DNA of 64,000 nucleotides from Anaeromyxobacter diazotrophicus (GTDB lineage: Bacteria; Myxococcota; Myxococcia; Myxococcales; Anaeromyxobacteraceae): positions 62,001 to 126,000 of the forward strand of contig NZ_BJTG01000008.1 in NCBI RefSeq assembly GCF_013340205.1, given 5' to 3'. This document shows positions 35,463 through 43,501 of this stretch, piece after piece. The number at the start of each line of letters is the position of its first letter. The first letter of the stretch is position 1. Position numbers and translations under genes: made by a program. The notes beneath the pieces are model-generated. The model did no database searches, was not told the DNA's origin, and worked only from the letters and a program-made list of their open reading frames with translations.

Positions 35463-36920
35463 GTGACGACCCGTATCGCGATCGCGGCCGGATGCGCTGC
35501 GTTCCTCGTGGCTGGTTGCCGGCAGGAGCGGGCGGTCCCCGCCGAGCCGCCGGCGCGCGTCGCCCGCGAGGCGACGCCGCGGGCGTGGGCGGATCCGGAT
35601 CCAGCGCCCGAGGCGGCGAACGCGACTTCGACCTCGACTGCGACCTCGACCGCGACTGCGACCGCGACCGCGACTGCGACTGCGACTGCGACTGCGACCG
35701 CGGCTGCGGCTGCGGCTGCGGCCTCGAGCGCCGCGACGCCGCGTGGGGGTCGGGCCGCGGGTCCGGTGGCTCGGGCGCAGGAGGAGGTCGCGCCGCCGGC
35801 CGCGCCGGAGCCGCCTCCCCCCGATCTCACTCCGCCCACCGCGCCTGCCGAGCTCACCGCCACGGCGCTCGGCGAGACCGAGGTCGAGCTGCGCTGGACG
35901 GCCGCCACCGACGAGGTGGGCGTCGCCGGCTACGAGGTCGTGCGCGACGGGCGCGTCGTCGCCGGCGGGCCGGGGCTCGGGGCCCGCGAGAAGGGGCTCG
36001 CCGCCTGGTCCAGCTACTGCTGGGCCGTGCGCGCCTTCGACGCCGCCGGGAACCGCTCCCCGCCCTCCCCGGCGGCCTGCGCCCGCACCCTCGACCTCAC
36101 CCCGCCCTCCACCCCCCTGCACCTCGTGGCGAGCGCCACCTCCGACAAGAGCGTGCAGGTCCTCTGGCAGGCCTCCACCGACAACGTCCGGGTGGAGAAG
36201 TACGAGCTCCTCCGCGAAGGGGACGTGGTGGCCGAGTCGTCCGCCGCCTGGGCCGACGAGCACGAGCTCCGGCCGGGCGTGCGCTACTGCTACGCGGTGC
36301 GCGCGGTCGATCCGGCGGGCAACCGCTCGGCCAAGAGCGCGACCGCCTGCGCCGTCACGCCCGATCTCACGCCGCCCACCGTGCCGGGCGCGCTGGCGGC
36401 CCAGCCGGTCTCCTCCTCGGCGATGTTCCTCGCCTGGGACGCCTCGAGCGACGACGTCGGCGTCACCGGCTACGAGGTCGTGCGGGACGGCGAGCTCGCG
36501 GCGAAGGTGGCGGTCCCGGACGCGCTGGCGACGGCGCTCACGGCCGGCAAGCACTGCTTCCGGGTGCGCGCCGTCGACCAGGCGGGGAACCGCTCGGCGC
36601 TCTCCCCCGCCACGTGCATGACGACCGCCGATCCGGAGGTGCCGCCGGCGCCCTTCCGGCTGCAGGCGGAGCCCGCCTCGGAGAAGGCGGTGCGCCTCTC
36701 CTGGCGGCCGTCCGCGCGCGAGGACGTGGTCTACCGGGTGTACTGGGAGGACGGGAAGAGCATCGGCGTCACCCGCCTCACCGGCTACAGCGCGGTGGGC
36801 CTCAAGCCCGGCGAGCGCCACTGCTACCGCGTCGGCGCCGTCGACGAGGAGGGGCACGAGTCGCCCCGCACGCTCGAGGCGTGCGCCGCGCCGCGCAACG
36901 AGTCGCTGTCGGTGCGGTGA
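35463..36920 (+). CDS. Lipoprotein with four fibronectin type III domains
   Basis: A 485-residue lipoprotein with lipobox LVAGC ending in Cys19. Residues about 54-92 are a low-complexity Ala-Thr/Ser-Thr then poly-Ala tract. Four fibronectin-III-like domains follow at roughly 118-210, 211-305, 306-395 and 400-480, each opening with DLTPPTAP-like sequence and containing W-A-T-D and YEVVRDG patterns. Each also has a Cys pair (for example YCWAVRAFDAAGNRS). It is probably a surface or periplasmic adhesion or binding protein. The tract is written in DNA hexamers (35622-35729) that recur near 63 kb. Confidence 0.85.
   Translation: MTTRIAIAAGCAAFLVAGCRQERAVPAEPPARVAREATPRAWADPDPAPEAANATSTSTATSTATATATATATATATATAAAAAAAASSAATPRGGRAAGPVARAQEEVAPPAAPEPPPPDLTPPTAPAELTATALGETEVELRWTAATDEVGVAGYEVVRDGRVVAGGPGLGAREKGLAAWSSYCWAVRAFDAAGNRSPPSPAACARTLDLTPPSTPLHLVASATSDKSVQVLWQASTDNVRVEKYELLREGDVVAESSAAWADEHELRPGVRYCYAVRAVDPAGNRSAKSATACAVTPDLTPPTVPGALAAQPVSSSAMFLAWDASSDDVGVTGYEVVRDGELAAKVAVPDALATALTAGKHCFRVRAVDQAGNRSALSPATCMTTADPEVPPAPFRLQAEPASEKAVRLSWRPSAREDVVYRVYWEDGKSIGVTRLTGYSAVGLKPGERHCYRVGAVDEEGHESPRTLEACAAPRNESLSVR
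35622..35729 (+). repeat. Tandem hexamer tract [G/T]CGAC[C/T], intragenic
   Basis: About 18 units of six bases, mostly GCGACC, GCGACT, TCGACC and TCGACT, ending in GCGGCT units. They are in frame with the lipoprotein gene, so each unit encodes Ala-Thr or Ser-Thr. Length change by whole hexamers would keep the frame and alter the linker. The same unit type forms non-coding arrays at 63024-63119 and 63916-63950. Confidence 0.8.
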
Positions 36921-36970
36921 CGGGCCTCGCGCGGCTTGCGCCGCGCTCGACGATGGGGGTAGAGGGCGTC

Positions 36971-38293
36971 ATGCCCAGCACCTCCCTCGCCTTCGCGTCC
37001 GCCGAGGCGCACCGCGCCTGGCTCGAGACGCAGGCCGCGCTGCCGGCCGGCTTCCGCGTCGGGACCGCCAGCTTCGCCTTCACCCCGGTCGAGGTGTCGA
37101 AGCCGTCGAAGATGAACCTGACGCTGCTGGCGCTGGACCGCCCCACCGACGCCTTCGCGCTCGCGCTCACCACCAACGCCTTCCCCGGCGCGCCCATCCT
37201 CGTGGCGCGCCAGCGGCGCGAGGGCGCGCGACTCGGCGCGGTGGTGGTGAACAACAAGGTCTCGAACGTCTGCGCGCCCGGCGGCGTGGAGGCGGCCGAG
37301 CGCGTCTGCGCCGCGGCGGGGCGCGCCCTCGGCCTCGCGCCGGACGAGGTGCTGCCGGCCTCCACCGGCGTCATCGGCTGGCGGCTGCCCGACGCCGCCA
37401 TGGTCCAGGCGCTGCCCGGGGCGGCGGCGGCGCTGCAGCCGCGCTCGGTGCTGCCGGCGGCGGAGGCGATCATGACCACCGACCTCTACCCCAAGGTGCG
37501 CCGGGCGGAGGTGGGCGGCGGCGCGATCGTCGGCATCGCCAAGGGCGCCGGCATGATCGAGCCGAACCTCGCCACCATGCTGGTGTTCCTGCTCACCGAC
37601 CTCGACGTCGCGCGCGACGAGCTGCGCGCGGCGCTCGACGAGGCGATCGAGGGGAGCTTCCACGGCATCACGGTGGACTCCGACACCAGCACCTCCGACA
37701 TGGTGGTCCTGCTCGCCTCGCGCGCCCGGCCGGCCCCGGCGCGCGCCGCCTTCCGCGACGCGCTGCGCCGCGTGTGCCGCGATCTCGCCGAGGACCTCGT
37801 GCGCAACGGGGAGGGCGTGCACCACGTCCTGCGCCTCCAGGTGAGCGGCGCGCCCGATCGCGCCGTCGCGCGCGCGGTCGGGAAGGCGGTCGCCAACTCG
37901 CCGCTCTTCCAGTGCGCGGTGAACGGCAACGATCCGAACGTGGGCCGGCTGCTGTGCGCCATCGGCAAGCACGTCGGCGCGGCCGGCCTGCCGCTCGACA
38001 TGAGCCGGGTCCGGATCCGCATGGGCGGCGAGCTCCTGCTCGAGGGCGGCCTGATGCAGCTCGACCCGGCCAAGGAGGAGCGGCTGGTGCGGCACCTGCG
38101 CGCCGCGGAGCTGTACGCCTCCGCCCCGCCCGCGGACGGCCTCACCTTCCGGCCGCCCCTCCGCCACCCGCCGCACGAGCGCTCGGTGGAGCTGGAGGTG
38201 GACCTCGGCGTCCCGGGCGGCCACGCGGCCGAGGTCCTCGGGGCCGACCGCAGCCACGAGTACATCACCGAGAACGCGGACTACCGCAGCTGA
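36971..38293 (+). CDS. argJ: ArgJ-type glutamate N-acetyltransferase / ornithine acetyltransferase
   Basis: A 440-residue self-cleaving acetyltransferase. The autocleavage site is the Ala-Thr bond at Thr202 in EPNLATMLVF, the oxyanion stretch PASTGVIG is intact, and the C-terminus is EYITENADYRS, as in the family. Two places differ from usual ArgJ: the NSGNANA-type stretch reads VNNKVSNVCAPGG, and the protein is about 30 residues longer than common. It may thus be a divergent member with altered substrate. The ATG at 36971 has no clear ribosome site. It stands alone between unrelated genes. Confidence 0.87.
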   Translation: MPSTSLAFASAEAHRAWLETQAALPAGFRVGTASFAFTPVEVSKPSKMNLTLLALDRPTDAFALALTTNAFPGAPILVARQRREGARLGAVVVNNKVSNVCAPGGVEAAERVCAAAGRALGLAPDEVLPASTGVIGWRLPDAAMVQALPGAAAALQPRSVLPAAEAIMTTDLYPKVRRAEVGGGAIVGIAKGAGMIEPNLATMLVFLLTDLDVARDELRAALDEAIEGSFHGITVDSDTSTSDMVVLLASRARPAPARAAFRDALRRVCRDLAEDLVRNGEGVHHVLRLQVSGAPDRAVARAVGKAVANSPLFQCAVNGNDPNVGRLLCAIGKHVGAAGLPLDMSRVRIRMGGELLLEGGLMQLDPAKEERLVRHLRAAELYASAPPADGLTFRPPLRHPPHERSVELEVDLGVPGGHAAEVLGADRSHEYITENADYRS

Positions 38294-38367
38294 GGGGCCG
38301 CCGCCTCGCGTCGGCGCGCTTCTCCCACCTTTCGGCGCCGCGGGCCTCGCGTGTAGTCTGGCCGGCG

Positions 38368-40275
38368 ATGATGACGGCCGCGTCACCGGAGCTCGTCCGG
38401 GCGCTCTTCGATCACAGCCCGCTCCCCCAGTTCGTCGTCGACCGCGAGACGCTCGCGTTCGTCGACGTGAACGAGGCGGCGCTGCGGCACTACGGCTACA
38501 CGCGCGCGGAGTTCCTCGCCCGCTCGATGCTCGACATCCGGCCCCCGGAGGACGTCGAGCGCGCCCGGCGCTCGGCCGCCCGGCCGGTGGCGGCCGCCGC
38601 CGAGACGCGCGGGCTGTGGCGCCACGTGAAGAAGGGCGGCGCGGTCGTCGACGTCGAGGTCCTCGCCGCCGACTTCGAGCTGGGCCGGCGCAAGGCGCGC
38701 CTCCTCACCGTCCGCGACGTCACCGAGCAGAAGGCGGCCGAGGAGGCGCTGCGGCGCTCCGAGGAGAGCTTCCGCGCCGCCATCGAGAGCGCGCCCGACC
38801 TCGTCGTCGTCCTGCGCGAGGAGCGGGTGGTCTACGCGAACGCGGCCGTCACCGCCGCGCTCGGCCACGCCCGCGACGCGCTGCTGGGGGAGGAGGCGGT
38901 CCGCTTCGTCCACCCGGACGACCGCGCGCGGGTGGCCGAGATCGTGGCGCGCGCGCAGCAGGAGCCGCACGCGCCCTCCGAGGAGCTGCGCCTCCTCCGC
39001 GCCGACGGCGGCGAGCTGCGCGTCGAGTTCAGGGTGGTGGCGGTGGCCTTCGACGGCGGCCCCGCCGTCCTCGCCTTCGGCCGCGACCTCACCGCCCGGC
39101 GGCTCCTGGAGGCCCGCCTGGCGGCGGCCGGCCGCATGAGCTCGCTCGGCGAGCTGGCGGCCGGCCTGGTGCACGAGATCAACAACCCCATCTCCTACGC
39201 GCTCGCCAACGTCTCGTTCGCGGCCGAGGCCGTCGAGCCGCTGCTCGCCGCCGCGCCGTCGCCGGGCGACGCGCACGAGCTCGGCGGGGCGCTGCGCGAC
39301 GCGCGCCTCGGGCTCGAGCGGGTGCGCGATCTCGTCCGCAACCTCAAGACCTTCTCGCGCGTCGACGAGGAGCCGTTCCAGCCGGTGGACCTGCACGCCG
39401 CGCTGGAGGCGGCCTGCAGCATGAGCCGCAACGAGGTGAAGCACCGCGCCCGCCTGGTCCAGCGCTACGCGCCCGGCACCTGGGTGCGCGGGGACGAGGG
39501 GAAGCTGGCGCAGGTGTTCGTGAACCTGCTCGTCAACGCCGCGCAGGCCATCCCGGACGGCCGCGCCGACGAGCACACCGTCAGCATCGAGGTCATCCCG
39601 TGGCCCGGCGGTCGCCTGGCGGTCGAGGTCAGCGACACCGGCCAGGGGATCCTCGCCGAGCACCTGCCGCGCCTGTTCGACCCCTTCTTCACCACCAAGC
39701 CCAAGGGCCTCGGGACCGGGCTCGGGCTCTCCATCTGCGACAGCATCGTCCGCGCGCACGGCGGCCACATCGAGGTGGAGACCCGCCCCGGCCAGGGCAC
39801 CTGCGTCCGGGTCGTCCTCTCGCCGGGGCTCCCGCCGCCCGCGCCGGCCGCTCCGGCTCCCGGCGTGGGGCCCGCGCGCGGTCGCCGCGGCCGGGTGCTG
39901 GTGGTGGACGACGAGCCGCGCGTGTGCGACGCGCTGGCGCGCCTGGTGAGCGGCCAGCACGAGCTGCGCGGCGCCAGCTGCGGGCGCGCGGCGCTGGAGC
40001 TCCTCCGCGCCGGCGAGCAGTTCGACGCCGTCCTCTGCGACGTCATGATGCCCGAGCTGAACGGGGTGCAGCTCCAGCGCGCGGTGGCGGAGATCGCCCC
40101 CGCGCTGGCGGCGCGGTTCGCCTTCATGACGGGCGGCGCCTTCTCCGCCGAGGCCGGCCGCCTGCTGGCGGAGTCGGGCGCGCCGGTGCTGCGCAAACCG
40201 TTCGAGCGCGACGCGCTGCTCGGCTGTCTGCGGGTGCTGTGCGACGGCGCGGCGCCGCCGGAGGGCCCGGCTTAA
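38368..40275 (+). CDS. Hybrid sensor histidine kinase (PAS-PAS-HK-receiver)
   Basis: A 635-residue cytoplasmic kinase without membrane helices. The PAS domains are at about 5-120 and 130-245. The phospho-acceptor is His269 in GLVHEINNPISY. The ATPase domain at about 370-490 has NLLVNAAQA, DTGQGI and GTGLGLSI, and a receiver at about 508-625 has Asp558 in CDVMMPE and a Lys in LRKPFE. It signals within one polypeptide; its partner receiver may be elsewhere. The hemerythrin-domain gene begins 12 bases after its stop, so oxygen or redox sensing is a reasonable inference. Confidence 0.92.
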   Translation: MMTAASPELVRALFDHSPLPQFVVDRETLAFVDVNEAALRHYGYTRAEFLARSMLDIRPPEDVERARRSAARPVAAAAETRGLWRHVKKGGAVVDVEVLAADFELGRRKARLLTVRDVTEQKAAEEALRRSEESFRAAIESAPDLVVVLREERVVYANAAVTAALGHARDALLGEEAVRFVHPDDRARVAEIVARAQQEPHAPSEELRLLRADGGELRVEFRVVAVAFDGGPAVLAFGRDLTARRLLEARLAAAGRMSSLGELAAGLVHEINNPISYALANVSFAAEAVEPLLAAAPSPGDAHELGGALRDARLGLERVRDLVRNLKTFSRVDEEPFQPVDLHAALEAACSMSRNEVKHRARLVQRYAPGTWVRGDEGKLAQVFVNLLVNAAQAIPDGRADEHTVSIEVIPWPGGRLAVEVSDTGQGILAEHLPRLFDPFFTTKPKGLGTGLGLSICDSIVRAHGGHIEVETRPGQGTCVRVVLSPGLPPPAPAAPAPGVGPARGRRGRVLVVDDEPRVCDALARLVSGQHELRGASCGRAALELLRAGEQFDAVLCDVMMPELNGVQLQRAVAEIAPALAARFAFMTGGAFSAEAGRLLAESGAPVLRKPFERDALLGCLRVLCDGAAPPEGPA

Positions 40276-40287
40276 GGCTCCCCGGCG

Positions 40288-40803
40288 ATGATCTCCCTCC
40301 TCAAGGCCTCCCCCGCCGGCGACGCGGTCTCGGCGCTGCTCGACTGCCACGACCGCATCCGGTCCTTCACCGCGCTCGCGCTGCGGCTCGCGCGGGCGCA
40401 CGATCTCGCCGAGCCCGAGGCCCGCGACGCGGCGGCGGCCGTCCACCGCTACTTCTCGGCCGCCCTGCCGCTCCACGCGCGCGACGAGGAGGAGTCCATC
40501 CTGCCGCGCCTGCGCGGCCGCGAGCCCGCGCTCGACGCGGCGCTCGCGGTCATGGTGCGCGAGCACCGCGAGCACGAGGCGGCGGTCGGGCGCCTGCTCG
40601 CCGCCTGCGCCGCGGTGAGCGCGCGCCCGGCGGAGCTGGCGCGGGTGGCGCCGGAGCTGGAGGCGGCCGCGCTCGACCTCGAGCGGCACTTCGACGAGCA
40701 CCTCGCGGCCGAGGAGCGCGTCCTCTTCCCGGCGCTCCGCGCGCTCTTGCGGCCCGAGGACCACCAGGCGGTGCTCGCCGAGCTGCGGGCGCGGCGGACG
40801 TGA
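40288..40803 (+). CDS. Hemerythrin (HHE) domain protein
   Basis: A 171-residue all-helical protein with HHE iron-binding motifs: LDCHDRIR near 20, LPLHARDEEESILPRL near 60, MVREHREHEAAV near 90, and LERHFDEHLAAEERVLFP near 130. These supply the His and Glu ligands of a di-iron site. It begins 12 bases after the hybrid kinase and overlaps the GTG of a HAD phosphatase by 3 bases. The kinase, hemerythrin and phosphatase are probably one operon. Confidence 0.86.
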   Translation: MISLLKASPAGDAVSALLDCHDRIRSFTALALRLARAHDLAEPEARDAAAAVHRYFSAALPLHARDEEESILPRLRGREPALDAALAVMVREHREHEAAVGRLLAACAAVSARPAELARVAPELEAAALDLERHFDEHLAAEERVLFPALRALLRPEDHQAVLAELRARRT

Positions 40804-41471
40804 AGGCCCGCCTGCGCGCCGCCATCTTCGACCTGGACGGCACCCTGGTCGACAACATGCGGTACCACGGCGACGCCTGGCTGGCGCTCGCCCGGCGGCT
40901 CGGCGCATCCGCCACCCGCCACGACTTCGAGCACCGCTGGGCGGGCAAGAAGGCGGACGAGATCTTCGGGTACCTCCTCGGCCGGACGCCGTCGCCCGAG
41001 GAGACCGCTCGGCTCGAGGACGAGAAGGAGCGCGCCTACCGCGCGGCGTACCGCCCGCTGGTGGCGCCGGTCCCGGGGCTCCTCCCCTTCCTCGACCGGC
41101 TCGAGGCGGCCGGGGTGCGCCTGGCGGTGGCCACCGCTGCCCCGCGCGAGAACCGGGAGATGGTGCTCGCCGCGCTCGGGCTCGCGGAGCGCTTCGAGGT
41201 GGTGGCCGGCCCCGAGGGCGGCCACGTGCGGGGCAAGCCCGCCCCCGACATCTACCTGGCCGCGGCCCGCGCGCTCGACCTCCCGCCCGCCGCCTGCCTG
41301 GCCTTCGAGGACGCGGTGAACGGCGTCCTCTCGGCCCGCGCCGCCGGGATGGCGGTGGTGGGCGTGCTCACCTCCGCGGGCGAGGCGGAGCTCGCCGCCG
41401 CCGGCGCCGGCTGGTTCCTGCGCGACTACGCGGCGTTGCCGCCTGCGCTGGAGCGGATCCTCTTCGGGTGA
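40800..41471 (+). CDS. HAD-superfamily phosphatase (beta-phosphoglucomutase / GPH-like)
   Basis: A 223-residue HAD hydrolase. Motif I is FDLDGTLVDN, with Asp10 and Asp12; motif II is the Thr in AVATAAPREN; motif III is the Lys in GKPAPDIY; motif IV is FEDAVNGVLSA. The cap domain is helical (class I). Phosphatases of this type act on sugar phosphates, phosphoglycolate or pyridoxal phosphate; the substrate cannot be told from sequence. The GTG start overlaps the hemerythrin stop (GTGA). Confidence 0.88.
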   Translation: MKARLRAAIFDLDGTLVDNMRYHGDAWLALARRLGASATRHDFEHRWAGKKADEIFGYLLGRTPSPEETARLEDEKERAYRAAYRPLVAPVPGLLPFLDRLEAAGVRLAVATAAPRENREMVLAALGLAERFEVVAGPEGGHVRGKPAPDIYLAAARALDLPPAACLAFEDAVNGVLSARAAGMAVVGVLTSAGEAELAAAGAGWFLRDYAALPPALERILFG

Positions 41472-41502
41472 GGTGTCGGACGGCGGCGCTACGCTGCCCG
41501 CG

Positions 41503-42744
41503 ATGGTGCTCGCCCTCCTCGCCGTGACCTGCCTCGCCGCGCTGGGGTCGGCCGCGCTCGCCCTGGCGGCGCCGGGGCGCGCGGCGGCCGCGGTGCGCGC
41601 CGCCCTGGCGGACCGGCTCGACGCCCTCGCCCGCGGGCAGGAGCGCGAGGAGCGCGCCCTCCGCGAGGAGCTCTCGGGGCTCCGCGCGGAGCAGGCGGCG
41701 TCCGCGGCGCAGCTGCGGGCCGAGCTGCGCGGCGCGCTCCAGGGCGTGGAGCTCCGGCTCGAGGCGCTGCGGCGGGCGGTGGACGAGAAGCTGGCCGCGC
41801 TCCAGCAGGAGAGCGCCCGGCAGCTCGAGGAGATGCGCCGGACCGTCGACGAGAAGCTGCAGGGCACGCTGGAGCAGCGGCTCGGCGAGGCGTTCCGGCT
41901 GGTGGGCGAGCGGCTCGAGGCGGTGCAGCGCGGCCTGGGCGAGATGCAGACGCTGGCGAGCGGCGTCGGCGATCTCAAGAAGGTGCTCTCCAACGTGAAG
42001 GTGCGGGGCACCTGGGGCGAGATCCAGCTCGGGCACCTGCTCGCGCAGGTGCTCGCGCCGGAGCAGTACGCGGCGAACGTGACGACCCGGCCGCACGCCT
42101 CCGAGCGCGTCGAGTTCGCCGTCCGGCTGCCGGGCGGCGAGCGGGGCGAGGAGGTGCTCCTGCCCATCGACTCGAAGTTCCCGGTCGAGGACTACCAGCG
42201 GCTGGTCGAGGCCTCCGAGCGCGGCGACGCCGCGGCGGTCGAGGCGTGCGGCCGGCAGCTCGAGGCGCGCCTCGAGGCGTGCGCGCAGGACATCCGGGAC
42301 AAGTACCTGAACCCGCCCTCCACCACGGACTTCGGCCTGCTGTTCCTGCCCACCGAGGGGCTCTACGCCGAGGCGGCGCGGCGGAGCGGCCTCATCGAGC
42401 GGCTGCAGCGCGAGCAGCGGGTGGTGCTGGCCGGGCCGACCACGCTGGCGGCGCTGCTCAACAGCCTGCAGATGGGCTTTCGCACCCTCGCCATCCAGCG
42501 GCGCTCGAGCGAGGTGTGGCAGGTGCTCGGGGCGGTGAAGGCCGAGTTCGGCAAGTTCGGCGAGGTGCTGGCCGCGGTCGAGAAGAAGCTCGTCGAGGCG
42601 TCGCACAAGCTCGGCGTGGTCGGCACGCGCAGCCGCGCCATCGAGCGTCAGCTCCGGGGAGTGCAGGAGCTCTCCCCGGAGGAAGCGCCGGCGCTCCTGC
42701 TGCGCGAGGCCGCGCGCGAGGTCAGCCCGGAGGGCGACGGCTGA
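41503..42744 (+). CDS. rmuC: DNA recombination protein RmuC
   Basis: A 413-residue protein with an N-terminal membrane helix (VLALLAVTCLAALGSAALALAA), a long coiled coil to about residue 150, and then the RmuC nuclease-like domain. That domain shows NVKVRGTWGEIQLGHLL, DSKFPVEDYQRL, IRDKYLNPPSTTDFGLLFLPTEGLYAEA and LAGPTTLAALLNSLQMGFRTLAIQ. RmuC limits inversions at short inverted repeats in E. coli. I prefer the ATG at 41503 because it places the helix first; a GTG at 41473 would add 10 residues. The 3' end overlaps the convergent PAP2 gene by 23 bases. Confidence 0.93.
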   Translation: MVLALLAVTCLAALGSAALALAAPGRAAAAVRAALADRLDALARGQEREERALREELSGLRAEQAASAAQLRAELRGALQGVELRLEALRRAVDEKLAALQQESARQLEEMRRTVDEKLQGTLEQRLGEAFRLVGERLEAVQRGLGEMQTLASGVGDLKKVLSNVKVRGTWGEIQLGHLLAQVLAPEQYAANVTTRPHASERVEFAVRLPGGERGEEVLLPIDSKFPVEDYQRLVEASERGDAAAVEACGRQLEARLEACAQDIRDKYLNPPSTTDFGLLFLPTEGLYAEAARRSGLIERLQREQRVVLAGPTTLAALLNSLQMGFRTLAIQRRSSEVWQVLGAVKAEFGKFGEVLAAVEKKLVEASHKLGVVGTRSRAIERQLRGVQELSPEEAPALLLREAAREVSPEGDG

Positions 42745-43294
42745 GGCCGCCGTCCTCGAACCTCGCCGCGAAGGCCCGCCCCGCCGCCGCCGCGAACGTC
42801 CCCCACAGCGCGCCGGCCGCGACGTCGCTCGGCCAGTGGACCCCGAGGTAGACGCGCGACACCGCCACCGCCAGCGCCACCGCGAAGGCGAGCGGCCCGA
42901 GCCGCGGGCGCGCCCAGGCCACCACCCACGCCAGGGCGAACATGTTCGAGGCGTGCAGGCTCGGCAGGGACGGCCCGTTGGCGGCGGCCCCGACGAAGCG
43001 GAACGTCCCCGGCGGGAGCGCGTAGCAGGGCCGCATCCGGCCGAAGAGGGGCCGCAGGAGCTGGGACCCGACGAGGTCGCTCAGGAGGATGGCGATCGCG
43101 AGCGCCAGCAGCGGCCGCGCCGCGCCGCGCCCGAGCCGGGCCAGGAGGACGGCGGCCAGCAGGACCCCGAAGGCGATCCCGAAGGCCCGCGCCGAGAGCG
43201 CGCGCATGACGGCGTCGAGGAGCGGTCCGCCGTCCCGGTTCACCAGCTGGAAGAGCCGGAGATCGAGCGCCCCGTGGAAGTCGCTGAGCACCAT
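42722..43294 (-). CDS. PAP2-family membrane phosphatase
   Basis: A 190-residue integral membrane protein with the three catalytic motifs of the PAP2 superfamily: RPLFGRMRP at 81-89, PSLHA at 111-115 and SRVYLGVHWPSD at 146-157. The last holds the nucleophilic His153 and Asp157. There are about five or six hydrophobic helices. Typical substrates are undecaprenyl diphosphate, phosphatidic acid or sugar-lipid phosphates. Its 3' end overlaps rmuC by 23 bases on the opposite strand. Confidence 0.88.
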   Translation of the reverse strand: MVLSDFHGALDLRLFQLVNRDGGPLLDAVMRALSARAFGIAFGVLLAAVLLARLGRGAARPLLALAIAILLSDLVGSQLLRPLFGRMRPCYALPPGTFRFVGAAANGPSLPSLHASNMFALAWVVAWARPRLGPLAFAVALAVAVSRVYLGVHWPSDVAAGALWGTFAAAAGRAFAARFEDGGLSRRPPG

Positions 43295-43501
43295 CCGCGC
43301 GAGTCATAGCACGGGCGCGGCGGCCCCCGTCCGCGGGGGCCAGCGCCCATCCCTCGGGGCCACACGCCGCGAGGTGTGGAGGCGAGCCGACGTGCGCCCC
43401 TCCCATGCCGTTTCCGGCGCCCGCAGCGAGCCCTAGGTTCGGCCTTGAACGCGCTCCCCTGGCCGAGCGAGACGGCCTGGGGCGAGCGCCGGAGGTCGGC
43501 T

